From Tenacibaculum soleae (GTDB lineage: Bacteria; Bacteroidota; Bacteroidia; Flavobacteriales; Flavobacteriaceae), in the NCBI RefSeq assembly GCF_001693415.1, contig NZ_MAKX01000035.1:88967-152966 (forward strand): a stretch of DNA of 64,000 nucleotides, read 5' to 3'. The translations under genes and the position numbers were made by a program. This document shows, in pieces, positions 32,708 through 41,240 of the stretch. The notes under the pieces were generated by a model. The model ran no database searches, had not been told where the DNA came from, and saw only the letters and a program-made list of their open reading frames with translations. The first letter of the stretch is position 1. Each line of letters starts with the position of its first letter.

Positions 32708-34032
32708 TGTTAGAAAAAGAAAATATATTGATTGTTGACGATGATATTCAAATATTAGAACTCATTCAACGTCATTTACTATCGTTAAATTATCACACAT
32801 ACAAAGCTATATCGGTAAAAGAAGCACTGCAAATATTACAAAGTAAAACGATTGATTTGTTAATTACAGATTTGCAAATGCCAGATGTTGATGGGTTAGA
32901 ATTAATAAAATATAGTTCAGAACATTTTCCTAACATTCCAAAATTAGTAGTTACAGGTTTTCCCTCTATCGATGGCGCATTAGAGGTTATGAAATCAGGT
33001 GCGGTAGATTATATTACCAAACCATTTACAAAAGATGAATTAAAATTAGCAATATTAAAATCGCTAAAAAATAATTTAAAGCCTCAAAAATGTATTTCTG
33101 TAAATAAAAATATTAAAAAAAACTCTTACGGAGATTTAATAGGTTCATCAGAAGCAATGAAAAAAGTTACCGATGTAATAGATAGGCTTAAAAATAATAA
33201 AGCTACGGTATTCATATCAGGACAAAGTGGTACAGGTAAAGAACTAGTAGCAAGATCTATACATTATCAGGGTAAATTTTCTTCACAACCATTTATTGCT
33301 GTAAACTGTGGAGCGATACCAGAAAATTTATTAGAATCAGAATTATTTGGTTATGTAAAGGGAGCTTTTACAGGAGCTGAATCAAATAGAGAGGGGTTTT
33401 TTCAGGCAGCAAATAAAGGAACCTTGTTTTTAGATGAGATAGGAAATGCATCTACAGCTACACAATTACGTTTACTTAGGGTTTTACAAGAAAAAGAAGT
33501 TGTTAGAGTAGGTTCACAAAAAGCAGAAAAAATTGATGTTCGAGTAATTGCTGCAACCAATATTAACTTACAAGAATTGGTGAAAAAAAGAAGGTTTCGA
33601 GAAGATTTGTATTACCGATTAACAGTTGTTCAAATAAACATACCAACATTAGCTGAACGAATTTCAGATATTCCTTTATTGATTGAAAAGTTTCTTTTTA
33701 AATATGGGATAGAATATAAAGATCGATACTTAAAAATAAATTCGGCAGCAGTAAAAATATTAGAAAGGCATCATTGGCCTGGAAATATTAGAGAGTTAGA
33801 AAATGTAATTCAACGAGCAGTAATTATGTGTGATAAATCAGTTGAAGTATCCGATCTTCCTGATTATATAAAGTATCAAATAAATTTTTCTAAAACCCAA
33901 GAACTAATCTCTTTAAAAGAGTTTGAAAAAAAATACATAACTCAAGTTTTAACAGCTGTAAATAATAATAAAACTAAAGCTGCTGAAATTCTTAAAATTG
34001 ATAGAAAAACACTTCGAGAGCGCTTAAAGTAA
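32707..34032 (+). CDS. Sigma-54-dependent response regulator (NtrC family)
   Basis: A 441-residue activator. Receiver domain 5-120 with phosphate-accepting Asp55 (LLITDLQMPD) and Lys105. AAA+ domain about 142-370 with Walker A GQSGTGKE at 172-179, the sigma-54 contact loop GAFTGA at 219-224 and Walker B GTLFLDEIGN. The C-terminal Fis-type helix-turn-helix (NNNKTKAAEILKIDRKTLRERL) ends abruptly at Lys441, as is common. It sits 124 bases before a near-consensus sigma-54 promoter, so the small Cys protein and glutamate dehydrogenase are its probable targets. Confidence 0.96.
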   Translation: MLEKENILIVDDDIQILELIQRHLLSLNYHTYKAISVKEALQILQSKTIDLLITDLQMPDVDGLELIKYSSEHFPNIPKLVVTGFPSIDGALEVMKSGAVDYITKPFTKDELKLAILKSLKNNLKPQKCISVNKNIKKNSYGDLIGSSEAMKKVTDVIDRLKNNKATVFISGQSGTGKELVARSIHYQGKFSSQPFIAVNCGAIPENLLESELFGYVKGAFTGAESNREGFFQAANKGTLFLDEIGNASTATQLRLLRVLQEKEVVRVGSQKAEKIDVRVIAATNINLQELVKKRRFREDLYYRLTVVQINIPTLAERISDIPLLIEKFLFKYGIEYKDRYLKINSAAVKILERHHWPGNIRELENVIQRAVIMCDKSVEVSDLPDYIKYQINFSKTQELISLKEFEKKYITQVLTAVNNNKTKAAEILKIDRKTLRERLK

Positions 34033-34156
34033 AATCGGGTAAAAATGCACCATTGGGTAATTAATCCTCAGTTTTATAATTTGTTAGAAAATATTTAAAC
34101 TACGTAATTTATTGTTTTTAAGATCTTTATGTTTTCTTTTTTTTTGAAAACATATT

Positions 34157-34173
34157 TTGGTACACCTGTTGCC
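34157..34173 (+). promoter_or_regulatory. Sigma-54 promoter of the Cys protein-glutamate dehydrogenase operon
   Basis: TTGGTACACCTGTTGCC matches the RpoN consensus TTGGCAC-N5-TTGC with one change; GG (34159-34160) and GC (34171-34172) are exactly ten bases apart. Transcription from about 34184 leaves a leader of about 20 bases before ATG 34205. Confidence 0.75.
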
Positions 34174-34204
34174 AATATGTAATTATATTAAAACAATATA
34201 ATTT

Positions 34205-34396
34205 ATGGACGTTAATAAAAGAAGTTTATGCAGTACATGTATAGATGTTGACTTTTGTAATTTAACATCAAATAATACATTTATTTGGTCTTGTAATGAG
34301 TTTAATCAAGAAAAAAGACCCAATAACAATACTGTTACTTTAGATGTTGAAGATTTAAAAACAATCAAAAAGAAAAAAGAATTAGAACTTATTTAA
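34205..34396 (+). CDS. Small four-cysteine protein
   Basis: A 63-residue soluble protein. Cys residues are spaced Cys9-x2-Cys12-x5-Cys18-x11-Cys30 (LCSTCIDVDFC then WSCNEF), suggesting a bound metal ion, perhaps zinc or an iron-sulfur cluster. Related 'CSTC...C...CxEF' peptides occur beside metabolic genes in other bacteria, without known function. It is the first gene after the sigma-54 promoter and lies 9 bases before glutamate dehydrogenase, so it may modulate that enzyme or its signal. Function unknown. Confidence 0.75.
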   Translation: MDVNKRSLCSTCIDVDFCNLTSNNTFIWSCNEFNQEKRPNNNTVTLDVEDLKTIKKKKELELI

Positions 34397-34405
34397 TCTT
34401 TAAAA

Positions 34406-35701
34406 ATGATTTTAACAAAAGAATTAAAGCAAAAAGAAGAGTCAAAGCAAGGGATGCTTCAAAACGTAATGAAACAGTTTGATGCAGCAGCTGATTTGGT
34501 AAACTTAAATCCGAATATTAAAAAAATATTAGGAATAACAAATAATGAGTTAATTATTAATTTTCCTGTTCGTATGGATAATGGAGATGTAGAGGTTTTT
34601 AAAGGGTACCGAGTGCAGCACAATAATGCTTTGGGTCCTTATAAAGGAGGGTTACGTTATCATCCAACAATAGATATTGATGCGGTAAAAGCTTTAGCTA
34701 TGTGGATGACTTGGAAAACATCTTTAACTGGGCTGCCTTATGGTGGAGCAAAAGGTGGAATACAAATGGATCCTAAAAAGTATTCTCAATCAGAATTAGA
34801 AAGAATCACAAGGCGTTTTACATATGCTCTTGGAGATAATATTGGACCAGAACATGATATTCCAGCACCTGATGTAAATACAAATGCACAAACAATGGCT
34901 TGGATTGCTGACACCTATATGTCAACAAAAGCACCAGCAGAACGATCAAAAAATCAACATATTGTCACAGGAAAACCCATAGGGTCAGGAGGATTAGAAG
35001 GAAGAGATAGAGCAACAGGTTTTGGTGTTTTTTTAAATATAAAATTTTGGGCAGAACAAAGAAGAATTAGTCTTTTAGATAAAAAATTTATAGTTCAAGG
35101 GTTTGGAAATGTTGGTTTTTGGGCAGCTCATTTTTTAGAAAAAGAAGGCGCAAAAATGGTAGGAGTACAAGATGCTTTAGGTTCGATTGCAAACACCAAA
35201 GGAATTAATGTAAAAGATTTGTTTGAGTATGCAAAATTTAATAATGGAAGTATTGTTGGGTTTTTAAACGCAGAAGAAATAAAAAATGAAGATTTTTTTG
35301 GTTTAGATTGTCATATATGTATTCCTGCTGCATTAGGTAATCAAATAACAAAAGAAAATGCATCAAAAATAAAAGCCTCTTTAATTGCAGAAGGAGCCAA
35401 TGGACCAACTACAGTTGAAGCAGAAAGAATTTTATTAGATAAAGAGGTTGATATCATTCCTGATATTTTATGTAATTCAGGTGGTGTAATAGCAAGTTAT
35501 TTTGAATGGTTACAAAACAGAAATGGTGAGTTATGGGGATTGGATGAAATTATAGCAAGGCTAGATAAAAAAATGCGAGAAACTTTTATTAAAGTATTAA
35601 ACTTGTCAACAAAAAGAAAGTTAGATATGAGGTCAGCTGCATATGTAATAGCAATAGAACGTATTGAGAAAGCCTATGTACAACGTGGAATTTTTCCATA
35701 G
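34406..35701 (+). CDS. Glu/Leu/Phe/Val family dehydrogenase (glutamate dehydrogenase)
   Basis: Interconverts glutamate and 2-oxoglutarate plus ammonium. A 431-residue hexameric type: PYKGGLRYHPTID, catalytic Lys116 in TGLPYGGAKGG, HDIPAPDVNTNAQTMAW, the dinucleotide fold VQGFGNVGFWAA and GANGPTT. The substrate pocket motif fits glutamate rather than branched-chain acids, but this needs an assay. It lies under a sigma-54 promoter, consistent with control by nitrogen or carbon status through the adjacent kinase-regulator pair. RocG/GudB-like catabolic use is inferred. Confidence 0.93.
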   Translation: MILTKELKQKEESKQGMLQNVMKQFDAAADLVNLNPNIKKILGITNNELIINFPVRMDNGDVEVFKGYRVQHNNALGPYKGGLRYHPTIDIDAVKALAMWMTWKTSLTGLPYGGAKGGIQMDPKKYSQSELERITRRFTYALGDNIGPEHDIPAPDVNTNAQTMAWIADTYMSTKAPAERSKNQHIVTGKPIGSGGLEGRDRATGFGVFLNIKFWAEQRRISLLDKKFIVQGFGNVGFWAAHFLEKEGAKMVGVQDALGSIANTKGINVKDLFEYAKFNNGSIVGFLNAEEIKNEDFFGLDCHICIPAALGNQITKENASKIKASLIAEGANGPTTVEAERILLDKEVDIIPDILCNSGGVIASYFEWLQNRNGELWGLDEIIARLDKKMRETFIKVLNLSTKRKLDMRSAAYVIAIERIEKAYVQRGIFP

Positions 35702-35743
35702 AAAAAGTAGTTTATTAAAAATTAAACTAGTAAAATAAAAAAG

Positions 35744-36118
35744 ATGGAATTGAATATATATAACGATACTGAAAATAAAGTTATTCAAATAAGAAGCTTT
35801 AAAGAATTAGATATGTGGATTTCTCACATAAATTATATAACAAATGAATGTGATGTTTTAGCTAAGATATCATCAAACTTAATTAAAAATAGAAATTTAA
35901 GAGATAGTTTGTTATTAATGATTTTAAAAAATTCAGAAATATTAACTAAACTTTATAAAGTAAGAAATGAAACTGAAAATTTAAATGAATGTGATGATGT
36001 TGCTTGTAATTCATTTTATTTAGATGAGCATGAGAGTACAAGGCTTTTGTATTTAAAACACATTGAAACATACAGGGTTTTAAAACAAAAAGTTTTATTA
36101 TGTCTTTTAAAGAAGTAA
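35744..36118 (+). CDS. Hypothetical helical protein downstream of glutamate dehydrogenase
   Basis: A 124-residue soluble, mostly alpha-helical protein (ISHINYITNECDVLAKISSNLIK, LRDSLLLMILKNSEILTKLYKVRNE, LYLKHIETYRVLKQKVLLCLL). I do not recognise a family. It starts 42 bases after the dehydrogenase stop with no terminator between them, so it probably belongs to the same sigma-54 transcript. Four Cys are scattered and show no metal motif. A regulatory or adaptor role is only a guess. Confidence 0.65.
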   Translation: MELNIYNDTENKVIQIRSFKELDMWISHINYITNECDVLAKISSNLIKNRNLRDSLLLMILKNSEILTKLYKVRNETENLNECDDVACNSFYLDEHESTRLLYLKHIETYRVLKQKVLLCLLKK

Positions 36119-36245
36119 AATAATATAAAACACAAACTTACTTAAATGAGTAAAATAGCTTATTAGTTATATCAACCAAATTTGTTTTTAAAAAAGATTA
36201 GGTGTTGTATATTGCATTAATATAAAAAAGAATATTATAACTCTA

Positions 36246-36824
36246 ATGAGCATTGTAAATATTAGAACTTATTTAGAAAAATCATTGACGATTAATGATA
36301 ATGATTGGGAATTTTTTACCTCTAAATTAGCGCTAATAAAAATTAAAAAACGCACAAAAATTTTAAAAATAGGAGAAATTGAAAATCATATTTCTTTTAT
36401 TAATAAAGGAGTTGTGCGTTTTTATATTCCTAAAGAAGACAAAGAGAAGGAAATTACTTTTGGGTTTTGTTTTAGCAACGAGTTTGTAAGTGCCTATGAT
36501 TCGTTTTTAACACAACAACCTTCGTTGTATGAACTAGAAGCTCTTACTGATATTGAAATGTGGAGTATTTCACACGATGATTTACAAGAAGTGTATAACA
36601 AAACAAGTATTGGAAATACTTTAGGAAGATTATCATCTGAACGGCTATATTTAATAAAGTCTAAAAGAGAACAATCGTTATTAAACGAAACAGCAGAAGA
36701 GCGTTATTTAAAATTATTTGACGAACGTCCTAAGTTGATTAGAGAAATTCCTTTAAAATACATAGCTTCTTATATTGGAGTTACTGCGCAAGCGCTAAGC
36801 CGAATTAGAAAGCGAATTACTTAA
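36246..36824 (+). CDS. Crp/Fnr family transcriptional regulator
   Basis: A 192-residue regulator with a cyclic-nucleotide-type beta-roll (KRTKILKIGEIENHISFINKGVVRFYI, about 30-75) and a C-terminal HTH (LKYIASYIGVTAQALSRIRKRI). It lacks the Cys cluster of FNR and the Arg-Ser cAMP pocket is not obvious, like many Bacteroidota members with unknown effectors. It lies 60 bases before a fatty-acid desaturase on the same strand, which may be a target or co-transcribed partner. Confidence 0.9.
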   Translation: MSIVNIRTYLEKSLTINDNDWEFFTSKLALIKIKKRTKILKIGEIENHISFINKGVVRFYIPKEDKEKEITFGFCFSNEFVSAYDSFLTQQPSLYELEALTDIEMWSISHDDLQEVYNKTSIGNTLGRLSSERLYLIKSKREQSLLNETAEERYLKLFDERPKLIREIPLKYIASYIGVTAQALSRIRKRIT

Positions 36825-36884
36825 CTTAGGTTCATTTTTATTGCCACACTAAAATTGGTTCTTTGCATTCTAAAACTCACTAGA

Positions 36885-37610
36885 ATGACAATAGTAATTT
36901 TCATGATTTTTTTATGGTATTCAGGCTTATTTTTTCAAACATTCTTTTTACATAGATATGCAGCACATCAAACTTTTACGATGTCGAAGTTTGCAGAAAA
37001 AGTATGTTTTGTGCTTACCTGGGTTTTTCAAGGTTCTAATTATTTAAGCGCTTATGGCTACGGGGTAATGCATCGATTACATCATGCGTATGCTGATACT
37101 GAAAAAGACCCGCATTCACCAAAATATGATGAAAATTTGTTTAAAATGATGTGGCGGACTAAAAATATTTATCAAGATATTAATAATCAAAGAATAGCAA
37201 TTGATGATAAGTTTACTAAAAACGTACCACAGTGGAAAATCTTTGATAATTTTGCAAGCTCAAAATTTTCTAGATTAACTTGGGGAGCATTATATGTTGT
37301 GTTTTTTATGTTTTTTGCAACCGCTTGGTGGCAGTGGTTATTTTTACCAGTCGCTTTTTTAATGGCACCAATCCACGGAGTTATTATTAATTGGTTTGCA
37401 CATATATACGGTTATGTAAATTTTAAAGTAAGCGATACTTCTAAAAATTTATTACCATTCGATTTTTTAATGATGGGCGAAGGGTATCACAACAATCACC
37501 ATGCTCATGGTGGGCGCGCAAATTTTGGAGGAGTACGTTGGCATGAAATAGATATTACTTACTGTATTATGGTTCTTTTAGATAAGGTAAAACTGATAAA
37601 ACTTAAATAA
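36885..37610 (+). CDS. Acyl-CoA/fatty-acid desaturase
   Basis: A membrane di-iron desaturase of 241 residues from ATG 36885. Three histidine boxes are intact: HRYAAH, HRLHH and HNNHHAH. Hydrophobic segments flank them. It probably introduces a double bond in acyl chains to adjust membrane fluidity. An upstream in-frame TTG at 36855 adds ten residues, but the MTIVIFMIFLWYSG start is the natural membrane-segment beginning. It follows the Crp-type regulator and may be under its control. Confidence 0.9.
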   Translation: MTIVIFMIFLWYSGLFFQTFFLHRYAAHQTFTMSKFAEKVCFVLTWVFQGSNYLSAYGYGVMHRLHHAYADTEKDPHSPKYDENLFKMMWRTKNIYQDINNQRIAIDDKFTKNVPQWKIFDNFASSKFSRLTWGALYVVFFMFFATAWWQWLFLPVAFLMAPIHGVIINWFAHIYGYVNFKVSDTSKNLLPFDFLMMGEGYHNNHHAHGGRANFGGVRWHEIDITYCIMVLLDKVKLIKLK

Positions 37611-37701
37611 AGAGTACTTTTAAGTTGTGTTTTGTAATTGTGTCATACTTACTATATATGGCATGTGTTTTGACGATAAATAGTATCTTCAATAAAAAAA
37701 A

Positions 37702-39468
37702 ATGCAGCAACATACATCATCAAAAGATAATAAAAAGAAACCTAAAGTATCAATAGGAAAAGCATTTAAAACAATTATTTGGCCACGTAAAAAATTGGTT
37801 TTAATAGGTTTGGTTTTAATTGTAATAAGTAGGTTGGCAGGTTTGGTAGCTCCGCTAAAAATTAAATCATTATTAGATGATGTAATTCCGAATAAAGATT
37901 ACAACCAATTATACAACTTATTACTTGTAGTTGGCGCAGCTATTTTAATACAAGCAACTACATCATTTTTATTAACTCGAATTTTAAGTGTGCAAGCACA
38001 ATATTTAATTTCAGAATTACGAGCACAGGTTCAGAAAAAAGTATTGTCATTACCAATTAGCTTTTTTGATAATACAAAATCAGGAGCATTGGTTTCTAGA
38101 ATTATGAGTGATGTTGAAGGGGTTCGTAATTTAATAGGAACCGGTTTGGTTCAGTTAGTAGGTGGAACCATTACAGCTGTTATTTCTTTAATTTTATTGA
38201 TAAATATTAGTTGGTCAATGACCTTATTTGTGTTGATTCCTGTAATTGTATTCGGTTTAGTTGCTTTAAAAGCTTTTAAATATATCAGACCTATATTTAG
38301 AAATAGAGGTGTTATTAATGCTGAGGTAAAAGGGCGTTTAACAGAAACGTTGGCAGGAGTAAGGGTAATAAAAGCATTCAATGCAGAACAACAAGAAAAT
38401 GAATCTTTTGAAAAAGGAGTTGATCTTTTATTCCAAAACGTAAAAAAGAGTTTAACAGCAACCGCAATCATGACAAGTTCGGCAACCTTTTTATTAGGAA
38501 TTGCTTCTACGGGAATTATGGGAATTGGTGGTTATAAAATTATGATGGGTGAATTAACCGTTGGAGATTTTTTATCATTTACTTTTTTATTAGGTTTAAT
38601 GATTGCACCAATTGTACAAATGAGTAATATAGGTAGTCAATTAACCGAAGCTTTGGCAGGGTTAGATAGAACCGAAGAGTTGATGAATATGGAAGCTGAG
38701 GAAGATAATGAAGAAAGAACAATTCAATTAGAAAAAGTGAATGGAACCATAAAATTTGACGATGTTTCTTTTTCTTATGAAGAAGGAAAACAGGTGTTAA
38801 ATAACATTAGTTTCGAAGTGCCCAAAGGTACAGTAACTGCTTTAGTAGGGAGTTCTGGTTCTGGTAAATCAACAATTGCAGGATTATCAGCTACTTTTTT
38901 AAATCCAAAATCAGGAAAAGTAACGATTGATAATCATGATGTATCTAAAATAAAATTAAGTAGCTATCGTAAAAATTTAGGGGTGGTTTTACAAGATGAG
39001 TTTTTATTTGAAGGAACTATTAGAGAAAACATTTTGTTTCCAAGGCCAAATGCAACTGAAAAAGAATTGCGGTACGCTGTAAAAGCAGCCTATGTAAATG
39101 AATTTACCGATCGTTTTGATGAAGGATTAGATACCTTAATTGGTGAAAGAGGCGTAAAGCTTTCTGGCGGCCAACGTCAGCGTTTGGCAATTGCAAGAGC
39201 CATTTTAGCAAATCCGAAAATTATAATCTTAGATGAAGCAACTTCAAGTTTAGATACAGAGAGCGAAGCATTAATTCAAAAAAGTTTATCAGAGTTAATG
39301 AACGAACGAACCACCATTGTAATTGCGCACCGATTAAGTACAATAAAACAAGCAGATCAAATATTGGTGATTGAAAACGGTAGTATTGCAGAGCGCGGAA
39401 CACATGATGAATTAATTGCTGAAAAAGGTAGGTATTATGATTTGTATACGTATCAGGCAAAAATTTAA
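37702..39468 (+). CDS. ABC transporter, fused permease and ATPase
   Basis: A 588-residue type IV ABC half-transporter: six membrane segments in about residues 25-320, then an ATPase with Walker A GSSGSGKST, Q-loop, signature LSGGQRQR, Walker B IIILDEATSSLD and H-loop IVIAHRLST. It works as a homodimer, exporting a lipid or drug (MsbA/BmrA-like); cargo unknown. It stands alone. A 12-base inverted repeat (AACTATAAAAAA, 39496-39507) downstream may stop the transcript. Confidence 0.92.
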   Translation: MQQHTSSKDNKKKPKVSIGKAFKTIIWPRKKLVLIGLVLIVISRLAGLVAPLKIKSLLDDVIPNKDYNQLYNLLLVVGAAILIQATTSFLLTRILSVQAQYLISELRAQVQKKVLSLPISFFDNTKSGALVSRIMSDVEGVRNLIGTGLVQLVGGTITAVISLILLINISWSMTLFVLIPVIVFGLVALKAFKYIRPIFRNRGVINAEVKGRLTETLAGVRVIKAFNAEQQENESFEKGVDLLFQNVKKSLTATAIMTSSATFLLGIASTGIMGIGGYKIMMGELTVGDFLSFTFLLGLMIAPIVQMSNIGSQLTEALAGLDRTEELMNMEAEEDNEERTIQLEKVNGTIKFDDVSFSYEEGKQVLNNISFEVPKGTVTALVGSSGSGKSTIAGLSATFLNPKSGKVTIDNHDVSKIKLSSYRKNLGVVLQDEFLFEGTIRENILFPRPNATEKELRYAVKAAYVNEFTDRFDEGLDTLIGERGVKLSGGQRQRLAIARAILANPKIIILDEATSSLDTESEALIQKSLSELMNERTTIVIAHRLSTIKQADQILVIENGSIAERGTHDELIAEKGRYYDLYTYQAKI

Positions 39469-39778
39469 AATAATAAGATATCAATTGTGTTAAGAAACTA
39501 TAAAAAAAGTGTTAGAAAGTAAAACTATTTTTTATAGTTGACGTATAGTTAGTTAAGATTTAGATTGTTTTTGTAAAATGAGTAGCTATTAACTAAGTGT
39601 TAAAAAAAGTGAAGTTTTTAGTTAATGAAAACTGTTTTTTATAAAATATTACATCTCTTTTGTTTAAGATTAATTAAAACAGGTAACGTTTTAATCAACT
39701 ATAATTAAAACTCACATAGTAATTTGGTAAAGTATGTATTGTTGTTTTGCATCATAAAAACGAAACAAAAACAATACA
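39469..39778. other. Intergenic region upstream of the PhoX-like gene
   Basis: 310 bases without ORF. It contains AACTATAAAAAA/TTTTTTATAGTT (39496-39507 with 39528-39539, a probable terminator), an ATTAACTAA/TTAGTTAAT pair (about 39588-39635) and three copies of ATTAAAAC: 39673-39680 direct, 39688-39695 inverted, 39704-39711 direct. These look like regulator sites for the operon that follows. Confidence 0.45.
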
Positions 39779-41239
39779 ATGAAAAATTTAATTAAAGTAG
39801 GTTTGTTAAGTGCTTTTACAGCTATTAGCTTAACCTCGTGTGATGATGTAGATAAAGAACCAGGAAACGGTTCATCAACAGGTTTGGTAAAATTAGCAGC
39901 GCATTCTAAAACCGATAGTTATTTAAAATTAGATCCAGCATTTTCTAATGTCAGTATTTATCCATTATTATCTTCAGAAGATAAATTGACTAACACACCA
40001 AACTTTGTTTATGGTTCATTAGCTGATGGAGCGGGCTTACTAAAAAATGCAAACAATACTTTTACTTTAATTAATAATATTGAAGGAGATTATTCTATAG
40101 CACGCATCACTTTAGATGAAACTTTTAAACCAGTAGGCGGTGAATATATTTTAAATGCTGAGGCAACTGCTTATACAGCACAATGTTCAGGGAGTTTAAT
40201 TACACCACAAGAACACGGTTTTGGACCAATGTATCTTTCTGGAGGTGAGTGGGGAGGAGCTTCAAAAGGAGTTTTTGCTACTGATCCTTATAGAGATGCT
40301 TCTTCAGCATCTTTTGCAAACATGTTAAATGCATTTGGACAATGGTCTACAGAAAATGCAGTAGTAATAGGTAAAGATGCTTATCAAGATAAAACCGTTG
40401 CTTTTATTGGTGATGATCATGCTGATAACGAAACACCATCAGGACAATTAGGAATGTATGTAGGTAATAGAGGTGATTTGTACGGAGGAAACTTATTCGG
40501 TTTACGCGTATTAGATTCTGAAGTTAATTATGAAATGGATATGAAAGAAGGAGAATCTTATCCGATTGATTTTGTACAGTTAAACGAAACTGAAATTTCT
40601 TTGTTAGATGCTGAAGCTAAAACAAAAGGGGTTATGGGATTCTCTCGTTTAGAAGATATTGATTGGAGAAGAGGTTCTGCTAAAAATAATAGAGAAATTT
40701 ACTTTTGTGTTACGGGGCGTAAAAAAGATGGCTTGGCAGGAAAAGGTACTTTTTACGGACGTGTTTATAAAGTAACTTTAAATGAAAATAATCCTTCAGG
40801 AGTTGGAACAATTACATGTGTGCTAGATGGTGATTTACCAAACGGAAAAGCAAAAACATTCCACAGTCCAGATAATATTGTTGTAACAGAAAATTATGTA
40901 TACATTCAAGAGGATCCAAATGGTTATTTTGATAATGCAGATAAAACACATTATGCGCGTTTGTATCAATACGATTTAAATTCAGGGAGCCTAAAAACGG
41001 TTTTAGAATGTGATCAAGAAACCGCAGCAGCGGCAGGTGTTGGTAATGTAACAAAACCTTGGGAAATTACTGGTATGATAGATGTTTCTGAAACAATTGG
41101 TGTTGATGATACTTTTATAGTGATTACTCAAAATCACGGATGGGATAATCCTAATTTTACAGATCCTAAAGCAATTGACCCTAGTATAGCAAGATCAGAA
41201 GGAAGCCAAATGTATATTATTCAAGGTTTAGATAGATAG
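39779..41239 (+). CDS. PhoX-like (DUF839) lipoprotein
   Basis: A 486-residue exported lipoprotein (Cys21 in SLTSC). The body resembles the PhoX/DUF839 six-bladed propeller: RLEDIDWRRGSAKNNREIYFCVTGR, GRVYKVTLNENN, FHSPDNIVVTENYVYIQED (the PDN metal-binding motif) and a C-terminal FIVITQNHGWDNP. PhoX enzymes are calcium/iron phosphatases acting outside the cytosol; activity here is inferred from fold only. It is one base ahead of a di-heme peroxidase gene, suggesting a linked periplasmic function. Confidence 0.75.
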   Translation: MKNLIKVGLLSAFTAISLTSCDDVDKEPGNGSSTGLVKLAAHSKTDSYLKLDPAFSNVSIYPLLSSEDKLTNTPNFVYGSLADGAGLLKNANNTFTLINNIEGDYSIARITLDETFKPVGGEYILNAEATAYTAQCSGSLITPQEHGFGPMYLSGGEWGGASKGVFATDPYRDASSASFANMLNAFGQWSTENAVVIGKDAYQDKTVAFIGDDHADNETPSGQLGMYVGNRGDLYGGNLFGLRVLDSEVNYEMDMKEGESYPIDFVQLNETEISLLDAEAKTKGVMGFSRLEDIDWRRGSAKNNREIYFCVTGRKKDGLAGKGTFYGRVYKVTLNENNPSGVGTITCVLDGDLPNGKAKTFHSPDNIVVTENYVYIQEDPNGYFDNADKTHYARLYQYDLNSGSLKTVLECDQETAAAAGVGNVTKPWEITGMIDVSETIGVDDTFIVITQNHGWDNPNFTDPKAIDPSIARSEGSQMYIIQGLDR

Positions 41240-41240
41240 T

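Noticed and set aside
36201..36215. Possible sigma-54 site before the Crp-type regulator
   Set aside because: GG and GC are separated by 11 bases and not the strict 10.
36855..36884. TTG start adding ten residues to the desaturase
   Set aside because: ATG 36885 begins the natural first membrane segment; the extension has no conserved residues.
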